Source: Lachnospiraceae bacterium
GTDB taxonomy: Bacteria; Bacillota; Clostridia; Lachnospirales; Lachnospiraceae
Direction of reading: 5' to 3'
Length of the DNA: 64,000 bases
Assembly: GCA_017450485.1 (NCBI GenBank)
Contig: JAFSTN010000024.1
Span: 149,367 to 213,366, forward strand
Both the position numbers and the translations under genes were made by a program. The stretch's first letter is position 1; each line of letters begins with the position of its first letter. Below, piece after piece: positions 45,181-55,592 of the stretch. The notes beneath the pieces were generated by a model. That model did not search any database and was not told the origin of the DNA. It saw only the letters and a list, made by a program, of their open reading frames with translations.

Positions 45181-47196
45181 ATGAAGACGCAAAAACGTAA
45201 ATCGCTGAAAAAATCACTTCTCACCAAAGTTATTATCTATGTTGCTGTCATGATAGTGATAATCACACAGATCAGCATCAAACTGGCATCGGATAATATC
45301 CAGTCGCTGACAAACAATATACTTGCCAGGGAATCTGCCACATATGCAAGTGAGATACATAGCTGGTGGAGCAGTATAGAAGAGAGAGTCGGACAGACCG
45401 CCGATATCATGAGGAATACTCCCGAGCTGTCCTATGATGATGCTCTTGCCATGCTGCTGAAGCTCACTGAGCTGGATCCCGATTCACAGGACATTTATCT
45501 CGCATACGGGGATACAGGCAAATTCCTTGACGGTTCCGGATGGATACCCGATGATACGTTTGTATTTACCGACAGACCCTGGTATCAGGGAGCTGTCGCC
45601 CAGAACGGAGCTATATATTCATCGGAGCCTTATGTTGATGCATCCACAGGCAAGACCTGTCTGGCGTGTGCCATCATGATCAGGGACGGAGTCGTTCGTT
45701 CGAGTGATATCAAATTCGACAAGGTAGCCGAGAAGATTGTTGCATTCAGGTCCATTTCGTCAGACGCAAAATACTACATTGTCAATAAAGATACCAAAGA
45801 CATCCTTATCAGCAATGTGGTGGAGACTGTGGGACAGAATCTGGCTGACACCACCGATCCCGTTGCGGCAGGCCTTGCAACTGTATTTGATACCCTTAAT
45901 ATGGACATAACCGCGGGCGGAGAGAAGGTGGTTACAGTCAAGACCGCTTCTGGTGCCAGGATGATCACTGCCACCGATATCGAGGGCACCTCATGGGCGA
46001 TCGTAAGTGCGGTTCCGTCGTCGCTGCTTAGTAACAGTATCCTGAAAGTTATGTATGTTACATTTGCAAGTGCGATCCTGTTGCTGATAGTACTTTCGGT
46101 TCTGCTGTACCTCATCCTGAACAAAGCACTCAATCCGGTTGCTACCATTACGGAAAGAATCACGGATATCACCAAGGGAGACTTCACGGTACAGATCACA
46201 CCCGAGGGCAATAATGAGATCACCACGCTTGCAGAGAGCCTGAATGAATTCATAGATAAGATGAGGACCACGCTTAACAGTCTGGCAAGCATATCAGGAG
46301 CCATGAACAGCCGTGCCGGAGAGTGTTTCGACATCTCACATATACTGTCGGATGCAAATAACACTCAGGGCGAATCCATTGAGATCCTCAACTCTACCCT
46401 CAGCGACATGAATACGTCCATCGAGGATATAGCACAGGCCGCTACGGAGCTGGCTGCCACATCCAGTGAGCTCGCAGAGAAGGCGGACAGCGTCAAGAGT
46501 CTTTGCGACCAGACTATGGACGCATCCTCAAAGGGACGCGAGGAGATGGAGAGCATGACGAGAAATGTCGGCACACTCAATACGACATTGAACGAACTCA
46601 CTTCGCTGATCATGGATACATCCAAATCCGTTGAGGAGATCACCGGTATCACAGATACGATCAATGCTATATCAAGCCAGACCAATCTGCTGTCACTCAA
46701 CGCATCCATAGAGGCTGCCAGAGCTGGTGAAATGGGTAAGGGCTTCGCAGTTGTCGCAACAGAGGTAGGTACTCTGGCAAATCAGTCATCACAGGCTACC
46801 GAGACGATCCGCAGGCTGGTAGAGGGCATCACCAAGAACATATCTGACATCAGCCACAAGGCCGAGATATGTGTCAGCGATATGGAAGCATGTATGAGCG
46901 CCGTATCCGGAGCAAACGAATCCTTCGAGACCATCTACGAGGAAGTAGCAAAGGCTACCGACGGTATAGGCGAGATCGCTTCCGGCATAGAGAAGATCAA
47001 CGATGTGGCATCCAATAACGCAGCCACTACTCAGGAGCAGGCATCCAGCATTACACAGGTACTCGACCTGAGTAATACGATCGTAACCGAGAGCGGCAAG
47101 CTTCGAACGGAGACCGAGAACATAACCAGCATCTCCGAGAACCTGAACCAGTATTCGGACGAGATCAATTCGGATCTGTCGCAGTATACGGTGTAA
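45181..47196 (+). CDS. Methyl-accepting chemotaxis protein
   Basis: ATG 45181 is preferred to 45172 because AAGGAGA would be too close to the latter. The 671-residue receptor has a helix near 16-36, an extracellular double Cache sensor (about 40-285, [20 protein letters not shown]), a second helix near 290-312, HAMP (about 315-368) and the signalling domain with the hairpin tip [20 protein letters not shown] near residue 502. A TATACT box lies at 45131-45136, without a good -35. No che genes are in the window, so it works with a remote chemotaxis system. Confidence 0.94.
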   Translation: MKTQKRKSLKKSLLTKVIIYVAVMIVIITQISIKLASDNIQSLTNNILARESATYASEIHSWWSSIEERVGQTADIMRNTPELSYDDALAMLLKLTELDPDSQDIYLAYGDTGKFLDGSGWIPDDTFVFTDRPWYQGAVAQNGAIYSSEPYVDASTGKTCLACAIMIRDGVVRSSDIKFDKVAEKIVAFRSISSDAKYYIVNKDTKDILISNVVETVGQNLADTTDPVAAGLATVFDTLNMDITAGGEKVVTVKTASGARMITATDIEGTSWAIVSAVPSSLLSNSILKVMYVTFASAILLLIVLSVLLYLILNKALNPVATITERITDITKGDFTVQITPEGNNEITTLAESLNEFIDKMRTTLNSLASISGAMNSRAGECFDISHILSDANNTQGESIEILNSTLSDMNTSIEDIAQAATELAATSSELAEKADSVKSLCDQTMDASSKGREEMESMTRNVGTLNTTLNELTSLIMDTSKSVEEITGITDTINAISSQTNLLSLNASIEAARAGEMGKGFAVVATEVGTLANQSSQATETIRRLVEGITKNISDISHKAEICVSDMEACMSAVSGANESFETIYEEVAKATDGIGEIASGIEKINDVASNNAATTQEQASSITQVLDLSNTIVTESGKLRTETENITSISENLNQYSDEINSDLSQYTV

Positions 47197-47202
47197 AGCG
47201 AA

Positions 47203-47958
47203 ATGTCTGACAGCATCTCGGATTATAAGTACAAATACGAAACCCATCTTCATACTTCAGAGGCAAGTGCCTGCGGGCGCTGTCCCGGCGAAGAGATGGC
47301 GAAAGCCTGTAAGGAAGCCGGATATGACGGGATATTTGTCACGGATCATGCCTGGGGCGGAAACACTGCCATAGACAGGTCACTTCCCTGGAGTGAGTGG
47401 GTAACCCGGTTTGCGCAGGGCTACGAGCACGCAAAAGCCTGGGGCGATAAGAACGGGCTCAAGGTATGGTTCGGATATGAAGCCGGATTCGATGCTACGG
47501 AGTTTCTGATATACGGTATCACTCCTCAGTGGATGATCGATCATCCGGAGCTTCATGATGCTACCATTCCCGAGCAGCTGGATATCATACATTCGGGCGG
47601 CGGGATGGTCATACAGGCGCATCCTTACCGGGAAGAGTTCTATATCAAAGAGGTTCGGCTTTTCCCTCAATATGCCGACGGGCTTGAGGGTGTAAATGCC
47701 ACACATACCAATCCCTTGAGCAAGGCACACCGGAGTGATGTGTGGGATCCTCAGGCGATAGAACTGGCACATGCAAACAACAAGCCCATCACAGCCGGAT
47801 CCGATGTACACAGCACGGTCATCTTTGGTGGAGGCGTGCTTTCAGACCATCCGCTTATGAATCCGCAGGATTATATTTCTCTGGTACTCGGCAGGGATAT
47901 GTATCTGCTTACTGACGGTGTTATGATTCGGGACCGGTATGGCAACATCATTCAATAG
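47203..47958 (+). CDS. PHP-domain phosphoesterase
   Basis: The 251-residue protein has the PHP metal motifs: YETHLHTSEASACGR near residue 9, FVTDHAWGG near residue 44, the histidine in QAHPYREEFY near residue 130 and AGSDVHS near residue 192. Such proteins are metal-dependent phosphatases or nucleases; some resemble histidinol phosphatase. The ribosome site (AAAGCGA) is weak and the gene starts six bases after the chemoreceptor stop, so it may be co-translated. Confidence 0.88.
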   Translation: MSDSISDYKYKYETHLHTSEASACGRCPGEEMAKACKEAGYDGIFVTDHAWGGNTAIDRSLPWSEWVTRFAQGYEHAKAWGDKNGLKVWFGYEAGFDATEFLIYGITPQWMIDHPELHDATIPEQLDIIHSGGGMVIQAHPYREEFYIKEVRLFPQYADGLEGVNATHTNPLSKAHRSDVWDPQAIELAHANNKPITAGSDVHSTVIFGGGVLSDHPLMNPQDYISLVLGRDMYLLTDGVMIRDRYGNIIQ

Positions 47959-47983
47959 ACTGTGTTCCGGGGAGGATTTTTTC

Positions 47984-48727
47984 ATGGAATCAAATCAATA
48001 CAACTATAACGATCAATATGTACAGAATAATACGGACTATGAGCAGCCTTACGGCCGGTTTGGTCAGGTGGGCGAGCTCCTTCAGCAGGAAGTGATCGCG
48101 AAATCATTCCTGTATATGGTAGCTGCACTTGCGGTCACCGCGATAGCCGCTTTTACCGCTCCCGATCTGATGGCGGGCTGGCTTGCCAGAGGCAGATATA
48201 ACATCCTGATCCTGTTTGGCGCGGAGCTTGCCATAGTGATAGCTTCGAATGTTGCTATGAGCAGGAACAATGTTGCTCTCAGCGCGATTCTTTTTACACT
48301 GTATTCGTATCTGACAGGCGCAACACTCGGTATCATCTTCTGGGCTTATGACCTGACCAGCGTGGGGGCCGTATTCCTGATGACTGCCGGAATGTTCGGA
48401 GTCATGGCGGTATACGGTCTGGTCACGAAGAAGGATCTGTCCTCGATCGGAAGCATCTGCATGATGGCCATAATCGGCATCATCATCGCATCACTGGTCA
48501 ATGTATTATTGCTTCACAGCACCGTGTTTGATCTCGTGATATCACTTGTGGGTGTTGCCATTTTCGTGGGCCTGACGGCTTATGATGTTCAGAAGATCAA
48601 GCAGAGAGTATATTACGCAAATGATGAAAACGTAAGTGTTCTGGCTTTGTCCGGGGCGTTTGGTCTGTATCTGGACTTCATCAATATATTCCTCAGACTG
48701 CTCCGCATTTTCGGCAAGCGCAGATAA
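47984..48727 (+). CDS. Bax inhibitor-1 family (YccA/YbhL-like) membrane protein
   Basis: The start at 47984 is supported by GGGGAGGA. The 247-residue protein has a polar N-terminus of about 45 residues rich in Asn, Tyr and Gln and then seven hydrophobic helices. The last helices carry LTAYDVQKIKQR, the conserved aspartate segment, and LYLDFINIFLRLLRIFG at the C-terminus. Members act as proton- or calcium-leak channels or protease-associated membrane factors; the role here is not known. Confidence 0.93.
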   Translation: MESNQYNYNDQYVQNNTDYEQPYGRFGQVGELLQQEVIAKSFLYMVAALAVTAIAAFTAPDLMAGWLARGRYNILILFGAELAIVIASNVAMSRNNVALSAILFTLYSYLTGATLGIIFWAYDLTSVGAVFLMTAGMFGVMAVYGLVTKKDLSSIGSICMMAIIGIIIASLVNVLLLHSTVFDLVISLVGVAIFVGLTAYDVQKIKQRVYYANDENVSVLALSGAFGLYLDFINIFLRLLRIFGKRR

Positions 48728-48736
48728 GACTGTCGT

Positions 48737-49681
48737 ATGCGGAACAGGAAATGGGATCTGATTTGCTCATACGGCAGCATCATCGCAGTCAGTCTGGCTT
48801 TTTGGATTTTACCTATGATCCCTTATCTGATCGTATGTATCATGTCGGGACGCGGGGATACCCTCAGGGTTATCCTTGACTATCCCGGCATGTTTCTGTA
48901 TTGGACACTTCCACTGGTTATACTGCAGACTGTATCGCTGGTGATCACGGATCTGTCACTGGTCATACATGAGGGTTTCCGGCTGAAAAGATTTCTGGGC
49001 GCGGCATTCGGGATCACCTGCATTTTGATGAATATACTGTGCAGAGCGACTCTTTTTACTTCGCTGCTCGCCTGTTATGCGGAGTGCACGATTTTTGCCA
49101 TATCGGTTATGTGCTCTGTTGCCGCCAGACATAAGCCCGGACTGGATAATGAGTTTGTCATCATTCTCGGATGTGCTATCGGTAAGGACGGACACCTGCT
49201 CCCCCTGCTCAGAGACAGGGTTAACCGGGCGATCAGGTTCGCATGGGAGCAGGAGATAGCTACGGGCAAACCGGTACGGTTCATTCCCAGCGGCGGACAG
49301 GGTGAGGACGAGATCATGAGTGAGGGGTCGGCCATGACCATGTACCTGATCTCGCACAGTGCCGAGGATTATGAGGTATTATCCGAAAGGAAATCTCGAA
49401 ATACTTATGAGAATTTCGTTTACTCCAAGGAGATCATAGATAAACAGGCCCCGGGAGCTGCGGTCACTTTTATCACGACGAATTTCCATGTCTTGAGGAG
49501 TGGCATGCTGGCCCGCAAGGCCGGGCTGAATGCGGAGGGACTCGCAAGCCGTGCGAAGTGGTACTTCTGGCCGAACGGGTTTGTTCGCGAGATCATCGCG
49601 ATTGTGGTATTGTATAAAAAGGCGCAGATCGCAGCTGTGGCTGTGTGCGCGTTGCTTACTATGGTTGCTTTTTCTGTGTGA
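48737..49681 (+). CDS. YdcF-family protein (DUF218)
   Basis: The 314-residue protein has four N-terminal membrane helices (about 12-125), then the DUF218 domain: FVIILGCAIGKDGHLLPLLRDRVNRA near residue 136, PSGGQGEDE near residue 178, SRNTYENFVYSKEI near residue 217 and ITTNFHVLRSGMLARKAGL near residue 240. A last helix closes the chain. Related proteins (SanA, ElyC) act in envelope integrity. The exact function is unknown. No ribosome site is clear; the start lies nine bases after the preceding stop. Confidence 0.9.
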   Translation: MRNRKWDLICSYGSIIAVSLAFWILPMIPYLIVCIMSGRGDTLRVILDYPGMFLYWTLPLVILQTVSLVITDLSLVIHEGFRLKRFLGAAFGITCILMNILCRATLFTSLLACYAECTIFAISVMCSVAARHKPGLDNEFVIILGCAIGKDGHLLPLLRDRVNRAIRFAWEQEIATGKPVRFIPSGGQGEDEIMSEGSAMTMYLISHSAEDYEVLSERKSRNTYENFVYSKEIIDKQAPGAAVTFITTNFHVLRSGMLARKAGLNAEGLASRAKWYFWPNGFVREIIAIVVLYKKAQIAAVAVCALLTMVAFSV

Positions 49682-49690
49682 GGTAGTGAA

Positions 49691-51676
49691 ATGACCGGTA
49701 AGAATGTGAAGGCCCTCAAGAAACTCAAGAAAAGCTATGCATGGTCCGGGATGCTGGTCACGCTGTTCCTGTCGATCGTGATGGTCGTGACACTGGCGAT
49801 TCTGACCAGTGCCGCGCTTCAATACGTTCTGGAATCGTGGATATCAGCCGAGTATGACCGTATATCTTATATGGCTCATATGTATGATAGCGGCATGACC
49901 GAAGAGCTCAAAAGGCTGGACAGAGAGGACCGCGCTTACGTGGTGATCGATGATGACCGGATGGTATATGCATACGGAAAGAATACCTGCTCCGGGATCG
50001 GACATCCGATCAAGGTCATCAGTGACGGAGGTTTTCTGGATATTGTGGTATATCACGATACGGAGTCTCAGCTGTTCAGCATAGATGAGGATACCCTTAC
50101 ACTGGATATGGGCTCGTTTATGCCGAATATCTTAAACCCGGATATGGTCATCGGGATCAATGCTCCCGATACGTTCAAGCTTCCTCTCTGGATAGGTGTG
50201 AAAACCGTGGACGGCAGTATTTTTGCCGGCCGATCCACTTTGGATATCGATAAGAATGATCTGATGTTTCTCGGTGTCGTAGCCGGAGTACTGGCCGGTG
50301 TGTTTATGCTGGTATTCATATTCATGTTGATCAGGCTGATCCTCGGTATCCGGAACCGCAGGAGACTGACGAAGCTCGTCTTTGGAGATGAGGCCACGGG
50401 CGGCAATAACTGGATATACTTCCGGATGAAGGGCGAGCAGATACTGCGCAGGAGAAGCAATGCGCGAAATCACTATGCCGTACTTGACATTGTCTTTTTC
50501 AAGTACAGGAATTATTGCGTATGCCATTCAGTGGCCGAGGGCGAGAAGCAGCTGGCCACCGTCCGCCAGGTCATTGAGATGTGGCTGGGACGCGGTGAAC
50601 TAAGCGCCCATTATGCTTCGGCGCATTTCGTTGCGCTTGTAAAAGCCGACAGCAATGAGAAATTGCAGAACAGATTAAATGATCTGCTGGGTCAGCTTAG
50701 TTGCGTAGATCCGGCACACAATATCAGTTTTCATATAGGCGTAGCGTATCTGGACGCATGCTCTGAGCATCATAATAATGCATCTCACGATTGTCCCATC
50801 GACCTTGAGCGCGATTATAACAACGCCTGCGCTGCACGTGCTACTCTTGATGAGACGGATGGATCTGCCATCGCATATTTCACTGATGAGATGGTAGAGG
50901 AGCAGATATGGGAGGACAGGGTAAGAGAAAGACAGATGACCGCCCTTCTCAATGAAGAATTCGTAGTTTACTATCAGCCCAAGTATAACCCTGCCGATGA
51001 TAAGCTTACCGGTGCGGAAGCTCTGATCAGATGGCAGTCTCCGGAGTTTGGTTTCGTGCCCCCGGGGCGTATCATTCCCATTTTTGAGAAAAACGGATTT
51101 ATCACGGAGATAGACCACTATATGATCCGTCATGTGGCCAGGGATCAGAAGAGATGGTATGACACAGGATATAAATGCGTACCCGTATCGGTAAATGTAT
51201 CCAGGGCGCATTTTGTCGAGGAAGACCTGGCCGAACAGATCCGTGATATAGTGGACTCCGAAGGCGCACCGCATGAACTGATCGAGCTGGAACTGACCGA
51301 GAGCGCATTCTTTGATGACAAGAAGGCTCTCGTATCCACCATCAACAAGCTCAAGTCATACGGATTTGCCGTATCAATGGATGACTTCGGATCGGGTTAT
51401 TCATCGCTTAACTCGCTCAAGGATCTGCCGCTGGATGTGCTTAAGCTGGATGCCGATTTCTTCCGCGGCGATTCCGATGTAGACCGCAGTGAGATAGTCA
51501 TATCCGAGACGATACGTCTGGCGCAGGCACTTCATATGCGTACGGTCGCCGAGGGAGTGGAGGTCAAGGAGCAGGTTGACTTCCTGGCACAGCAGGGCTG
51601 TGATATGATTCAGGGTTACTACTATGCGAAACCCATGCCCGGCAATGAATTTGAACAGAGAATGAATGCTGGATAA
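49691..51676 (+). CDS. Membrane EAL-domain c-di-GMP phosphodiesterase
   Basis: The 661-residue protein has helices near 20-42 and 196-218 that flank an extracellular domain, then a degenerate GGDEF-like region (about 255-400) without the GGDEF motif, and an EAL domain (410-655). Catalytic segments are present: GAEALIRW, SVNVSRAHF, ELTESAFF, MDDFGSGYSS, LKLDADFF, AEGVEVKEQ. It should cleave c-di-GMP. GAGGTAG precedes the ATG. In this window the recognisable c-di-GMP enzymes are both of degrading type. Confidence 0.93.
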   Translation: MTGKNVKALKKLKKSYAWSGMLVTLFLSIVMVVTLAILTSAALQYVLESWISAEYDRISYMAHMYDSGMTEELKRLDREDRAYVVIDDDRMVYAYGKNTCSGIGHPIKVISDGGFLDIVVYHDTESQLFSIDEDTLTLDMGSFMPNILNPDMVIGINAPDTFKLPLWIGVKTVDGSIFAGRSTLDIDKNDLMFLGVVAGVLAGVFMLVFIFMLIRLILGIRNRRRLTKLVFGDEATGGNNWIYFRMKGEQILRRRSNARNHYAVLDIVFFKYRNYCVCHSVAEGEKQLATVRQVIEMWLGRGELSAHYASAHFVALVKADSNEKLQNRLNDLLGQLSCVDPAHNISFHIGVAYLDACSEHHNNASHDCPIDLERDYNNACAARATLDETDGSAIAYFTDEMVEEQIWEDRVRERQMTALLNEEFVVYYQPKYNPADDKLTGAEALIRWQSPEFGFVPPGRIIPIFEKNGFITEIDHYMIRHVARDQKRWYDTGYKCVPVSVNVSRAHFVEEDLAEQIRDIVDSEGAPHELIELELTESAFFDDKKALVSTINKLKSYGFAVSMDDFGSGYSSLNSLKDLPLDVLKLDADFFRGDSDVDRSEIVISETIRLAQALHMRTVAEGVEVKEQVDFLAQQGCDMIQGYYYAKPMPGNEFEQRMNAG

Positions 51677-51704
51677 CGCATCATTTTAATTTAGGAGGTT
51701 TCAT

Positions 51705-53228
51705 ATGTTTACAGAGTCATTTTGGTCATTGCTTCCGGCTATCATTGCGATAGCATTGGCCCTCATCACCAAGGAAGTGTACTCGTCACTCTTCATCGGT
51801 ATCATCTGCGGAGGCCTGCTGTATTCCGGCTTCAGCTTCACGGGTACCATGGAGCATGTATTTGTGGATGGAATGATCGGCCAGCTGTCCGACGGATGGA
51901 ACGTGGGTATCCTGATCTTCCTGGTAGTCCTCGGCAGTATGGTCATGCTTATGAACCGCGCCGGCGGATCGGCTGCTTTCGGCCGCTGGGCCGTAGAGCA
52001 TGTGAAGACCAAGATCGGTGCTCAGGTGGCCACTATACTTCTGGGTGTTATGATCTTCATCGATGACTACTTCAACTGCCTGACAGTAGGATCGGTTATG
52101 ATGCCGTTGACGGACAAACATAAGATATCGCGTGAGAAACTGGCATACCTGATAGATGCCACTGCGGCTCCCGTATGTATCATAGCTCCGATATCCTCAT
52201 GGGCGGCGGCAGTTACCGGTTTCGTAGACGGTGCAAACGGGCTGACACTTTTTGTCAGGGCTATACCTTACAATTTCTACGCTTTTCTGACTATAGCCAT
52301 GATGCTGACACTGACATACGGCAAGTTTGATTTCGGTCCCATGAGACATGCCGAGCTGAACGATTACAAGGGCAACGGTGAGGACAGGAAGGTCGCTGCC
52401 GGTATGACCGGCGCCGAAGATCAGCCCAATCCGCCCGTATCTTCAAAGGGCAGGGTCATCCACCTGGTACTGCCTATAGTGACACTCATCGTGTGCTGTG
52501 TCATAGGTATGATCTATACCGGCGGTTTCTTTGAAGGCGAGAGCTTCATTGATGCCTTCTCCAATTCGGATGCTTCGGTGGGTCTGGTATACGGTTCGGT
52601 GGTTGCACTCGTTATCACGATCGTTTTCTTCCTGGCTACAAAGGTCCTTAGCTTCAGTGAATGCATGAATGCTGTTCCCGAAGGATTCAAGAGCATGGTT
52701 CCGGCCATCCTGATCCTGACCTTCGCATGGACACTGAAGGCTATGACGGATTCACTCGGAGCGGCGGAATATGTTGCGGGTCTGGTTGAAAACATCGCAG
52801 ATAACAGGGCGATCATGAGTTTCCTGCCGGCATTTGTATTCCTTGTTGGTGCGTTCCTCGCTTTTGCTACCGGTACTTCGTGGGGAACCTTCGGCATCCT
52901 GATCCCCATCGTGGTCAATGTATTCGGCGCGGACTTAAGCAATGAGCTGATGATCATAGCCATATCCGCATGTATGGCTGGAGCTGTCTGCGGTGATCAC
53001 TGCTCACCCATATCCGACACGACCATCATGGCCAGTGCGGGAGCACAGTGTAATCACATTCGCCACGTATCGACGCAGCTGCCTTATGCACTTACGGCAG
53101 CGGGCATATCGTTTGTAGCATACATTTTCTCCGGATTCATTCGTAACTGGCTGATATGCCTGCCGCTAGGCATCATCCTGATGGTTGCGTCTCTTCTGGT
53201 TATCAGGAAGGTGACGGTGAAGGCGTGA
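51705..53228 (+). CDS. nhaC: NhaC-family Na+/H+ antiporter
   Basis: The 507-residue protein has about twelve helices and the NhaC hallmark segments FIDDYFNCLTVGSVMMPLTDKH near residue 124 and GDHCSPISDTT near residue 432. It would exchange sodium for protons, or carry related substrates, across the membrane. TAGGAGG precedes the ATG. The stop overlaps the start of the thioesterase gene (TGATG). Confidence 0.92.
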   Translation: MFTESFWSLLPAIIAIALALITKEVYSSLFIGIICGGLLYSGFSFTGTMEHVFVDGMIGQLSDGWNVGILIFLVVLGSMVMLMNRAGGSAAFGRWAVEHVKTKIGAQVATILLGVMIFIDDYFNCLTVGSVMMPLTDKHKISREKLAYLIDATAAPVCIIAPISSWAAAVTGFVDGANGLTLFVRAIPYNFYAFLTIAMMLTLTYGKFDFGPMRHAELNDYKGNGEDRKVAAGMTGAEDQPNPPVSSKGRVIHLVLPIVTLIVCCVIGMIYTGGFFEGESFIDAFSNSDASVGLVYGSVVALVITIVFFLATKVLSFSECMNAVPEGFKSMVPAILILTFAWTLKAMTDSLGAAEYVAGLVENIADNRAIMSFLPAFVFLVGAFLAFATGTSWGTFGILIPIVVNVFGADLSNELMIIAISACMAGAVCGDHCSPISDTTIMASAGAQCNHIRHVSTQLPYALTAAGISFVAYIFSGFIRNWLICLPLGIILMVASLLVIRKVTVKA

Positions 53229-53950
53229 TGTTCTACCTTGATAAGACGGTATCGTTCAGTGAGACTGCGCCTGATCGCATGATCAGGATCACCGAGATGA
53301 TAGATTACTTTCAGGATGTATGCACGAGGCAGTCCGAGGAAGCCGGAGTGGGTCTGATGGCACTTCGCAGGCTCGGATACGGTTGGGTGGTCTCATCGTG
53401 GCAGATAGTGGTCAACCGTTATCCGCTGCTGGACGAGAAAGTCCGGGTAGGTACGGCGCCGTATCAGTTCAAGGGTGTTATGGGACTTCGTAACTTCCGT
53501 ATGGAGACTCCCGATGGAGAATTGCTGGCTTATGCAAACTCTACGTGGTCCTTTATAGATACAGAGAAGATGACTCTGGCCAGGATCATTCCGGAGGTGG
53601 CTAATGCATATGAGCTCGATGAGCGGATGGATATGGATTATGCACCCCGTAAGATACACATACCCGAATCTCTGGCTGTAAGTGACCCCATAGAAGTCAA
53701 GTATCATAATCTGGATTCCAACGGTCATGTCAACAACGGACAGTACGTATCAATGGCAGAGGATCTGCTCCCTGAGGGACGCAGGGCTGCACAGATACGT
53801 GTAGAGTACAGAGCCAGTGCGCATCTCGGTGATATCATCATGCCGTATCTCTCCGTGGAACCGTCGGAAAACCTGTATACGGTTGTCCTTTCCGATACGG
53901 ATATGAATCCATATGTGATCGTTGAATTCAGCGGCACCGGGCGAGGGTGA
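53228..53950 (+). CDS. Acyl-ACP thioesterase (FatA/FatB family)
   Basis: The 240-residue protein is a double hotdog: first domain 1-130 (MIDYFQDVCTRQSEEAGVG, WVVSSWQIVVNRYP), second 140-240 with KYHNLDSNGHVNNGQYV, the conserved catalytic stretch around residue 160 with Asp, Asn and His. It hydrolyses acyl-ACP to release fatty acid in the cytosol. The bacterial family is common in Clostridia. It starts in overlap with the antiporter stop. Confidence 0.93.
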   Translation: MFYLDKTVSFSETAPDRMIRITEMIDYFQDVCTRQSEEAGVGLMALRRLGYGWVVSSWQIVVNRYPLLDEKVRVGTAPYQFKGVMGLRNFRMETPDGELLAYANSTWSFIDTEKMTLARIIPEVANAYELDERMDMDYAPRKIHIPESLAVSDPIEVKYHNLDSNGHVNNGQYVSMAEDLLPEGRRAAQIRVEYRASAHLGDIIMPYLSVEPSENLYTVVLSDTDMNPYVIVEFSGTGRG

Positions 53951-53953
53951 TAT

Positions 53954-54805
53954 ATGGACAGGAAGCTGATTCCGGGAACTTCACATACGCTTAAGACAGT
54001 CAGGATTCTCGAACACGGAGCCTATCTTGCTTACGAGCAGGATGCCGGTGCAGGGGAGAGGGTCCTGTTGCCTGCCGCACAGATTCCGGATGGAGCGGCT
54101 GTCGGCGATGAAATAAAGGTTTTCCTGTATAAGGACTCTCAGGACAGACTCATAGCAACTACGCGCACACCGCTGCTGAAGCTCGGAGAAATTGCCAGAC
54201 TTGAGGTGGCTGAGGTCAGCAGGATCGGTGCTTTCCTGTCATGGGGACTTGAGAAGGATCTGCTTCTGCCATATGCCGAGCAGACTTATACGCTGCATGC
54301 CGGCGACCGGGTACTGGTAGCGTTGTATCTGGATAAGAGCGAGAGACTCTGTGCTACGATGAATGTGTATAAGTACCTGAAGACCGGAAGCCCTTACATC
54401 GTGGGGGATACGGTTCGTGGAATAGCGTATCAGGACAGTGAGCGCTTCGGTATCTTTGTGGCGGTCGATGATAAGTATCAGGGGCTTATACCACGCAGAG
54501 AGTGTTACGGCAATATTACACTCGGGGCAGATATATCTGCCCGAATCATACAGGTCCGGGAGGACGGTAAGCTGGATCTGAGCGTACGACGCAAAGCATA
54601 TGAACAGATGGATGATGATGCCGATGCGATCTACAGGCTCATAGAGTCATACGACGGAGTTCTGCCGTTTACGGACAAAGCCACTCCCGAGGTCATCAAG
54701 CTTCATACAGGCATGAGTAAAAACGAATTCAAGCGTGCGGTCGGACGCCTGATGAAGGAAGGGAAGGTCGTTAAAACCGAAACTGCCATCAGGATAAGCG
54801 GTTGA
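53954..54805 (+). CDS. S1 RNA-binding protein, CvfB-like
   Basis: The 283-residue protein has three S1-like beta barrels (about 5-65, 70-135, 145-215) and a C-terminal winged-helix domain (about 225-283, LPFTDKATPEVIKLHTGMSKNEFKRAVGRLMKEGKV). This order matches CvfB of Staphylococcus and relatives that bind RNA and influence virulence or gene expression. GAGGGTGAT precedes the ATG. It is the last gene before a new promoter. Confidence 0.9.
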   Translation: MDRKLIPGTSHTLKTVRILEHGAYLAYEQDAGAGERVLLPAAQIPDGAAVGDEIKVFLYKDSQDRLIATTRTPLLKLGEIARLEVAEVSRIGAFLSWGLEKDLLLPYAEQTYTLHAGDRVLVALYLDKSERLCATMNVYKYLKTGSPYIVGDTVRGIAYQDSERFGIFVAVDDKYQGLIPRRECYGNITLGADISARIIQVREDGKLDLSVRRKAYEQMDDDADAIYRLIESYDGVLPFTDKATPEVIKLHTGMSKNEFKRAVGRLMKEGKVVKTETAIRISG

Positions 54806-54861
54806 TCCGATATACAATAGAATAATTAGTAAAACCTATATATTCGTATGCCCCCTTTTTG

Positions 54862-54890
54862 TTGAAAGTGCATTGTAATTTTGTTATAAT
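54862..54890 (+). promoter_or_regulatory. SigmaA-type promoter of the TagA-like/pucR/ftsEX transcript
   Basis: TTGAAA (54862-54867) and a perfect TATAAT (54885-54890) are spaced by 17 bases. The first start codon is 27 bases downstream. Genes to 60.8 kb are co-oriented with small gaps or overlaps. Confidence 0.85.
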
Positions 54891-54916
54891 GTGAACATAT
54901 TGGGGGCATATTTATT

Positions 54917-55591
54917 ATGCAAAATGTCACAATGCTGGGGATCAAACTTCAGGATCGCAGCGTTGAGGAATCTCTCGGGTGTACGTCGAGGTTTCTGCGC
55001 AGCAGTGCACTGGATGTGATCACATATATAGATTATGAGATTATCAGGCGCGCCGTTACGGATGTCGGCATCAGGAACCTGCTCAGATCCTCTGCGGTTA
55101 CGGAGTGGTCGGATTCATATCTTCTGGAAACTGTAGGTACATGCGACCGGGAGAGAGCAACTCAGATAGATGAGCGTATTTTTTTGCGTGATGTGCTGAA
55201 CACCATGACTGACGGCGGCAGGACGATCGCCCTGGTCGGAGAGAGCGACGAGGCCATAGACAGGCTGGAAGCGCAGTTGTCGGATATAGCACCTGGCCTG
55301 AATATCGCTCACCGTCAGATCATCCTTTTCGGAGAAGGATCCGCCCCGGAGGATGAGATCAACAGCATCAACAGGATCGCTCCCGCCATGATCATCAGTC
55401 ATACGGACTATCATGATCTGTCAGAGTGGCTGGGAACAGCATCGAGTATGATAAATGTCGGAATATGGCTGGCTTTGCCGGACACTATGCCGATATCGGG
55501 TATCCGGGCTAAAGGGGTTATGACCGGGATATGTGACTTCGTCAGGAGCAGGGTCCTGAGGATCAGGCTGGACAGGTATAAGGAGGTATAG
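54917..55591 (+). CDS. Degenerate WecG/TagA/CpsF-like protein
   Basis: The 224-residue protein has the pattern of the TagA glycosyltransferase family: TMLGIKLQDRSVEESL at the start, VITYIDYEIIRRAV near residue 34, RERATQIDERIFLRDVLN near residue 76 and TIALVGESDEAIDRLEAQL near residue 102. The family motifs near the C-terminus (an APKQE-like loop and GGxFD) are missing; these positions read SHTDYHD and the chain ends basic. It may be a non-catalytic relative. GGGGGC precedes the ATG. It leads the cell-division operon. Confidence 0.7.
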   Translation: MQNVTMLGIKLQDRSVEESLGCTSRFLRSSALDVITYIDYEIIRRAVTDVGIRNLLRSSAVTEWSDSYLLETVGTCDRERATQIDERIFLRDVLNTMTDGGRTIALVGESDEAIDRLEAQLSDIAPGLNIAHRQIILFGEGSAPEDEINSINRIAPAMIISHTDYHDLSEWLGTASSMINVGIWLALPDTMPISGIRAKGVMTGICDFVRSRVLRIRLDRYKEV

Positions 55592-55592
55592 C

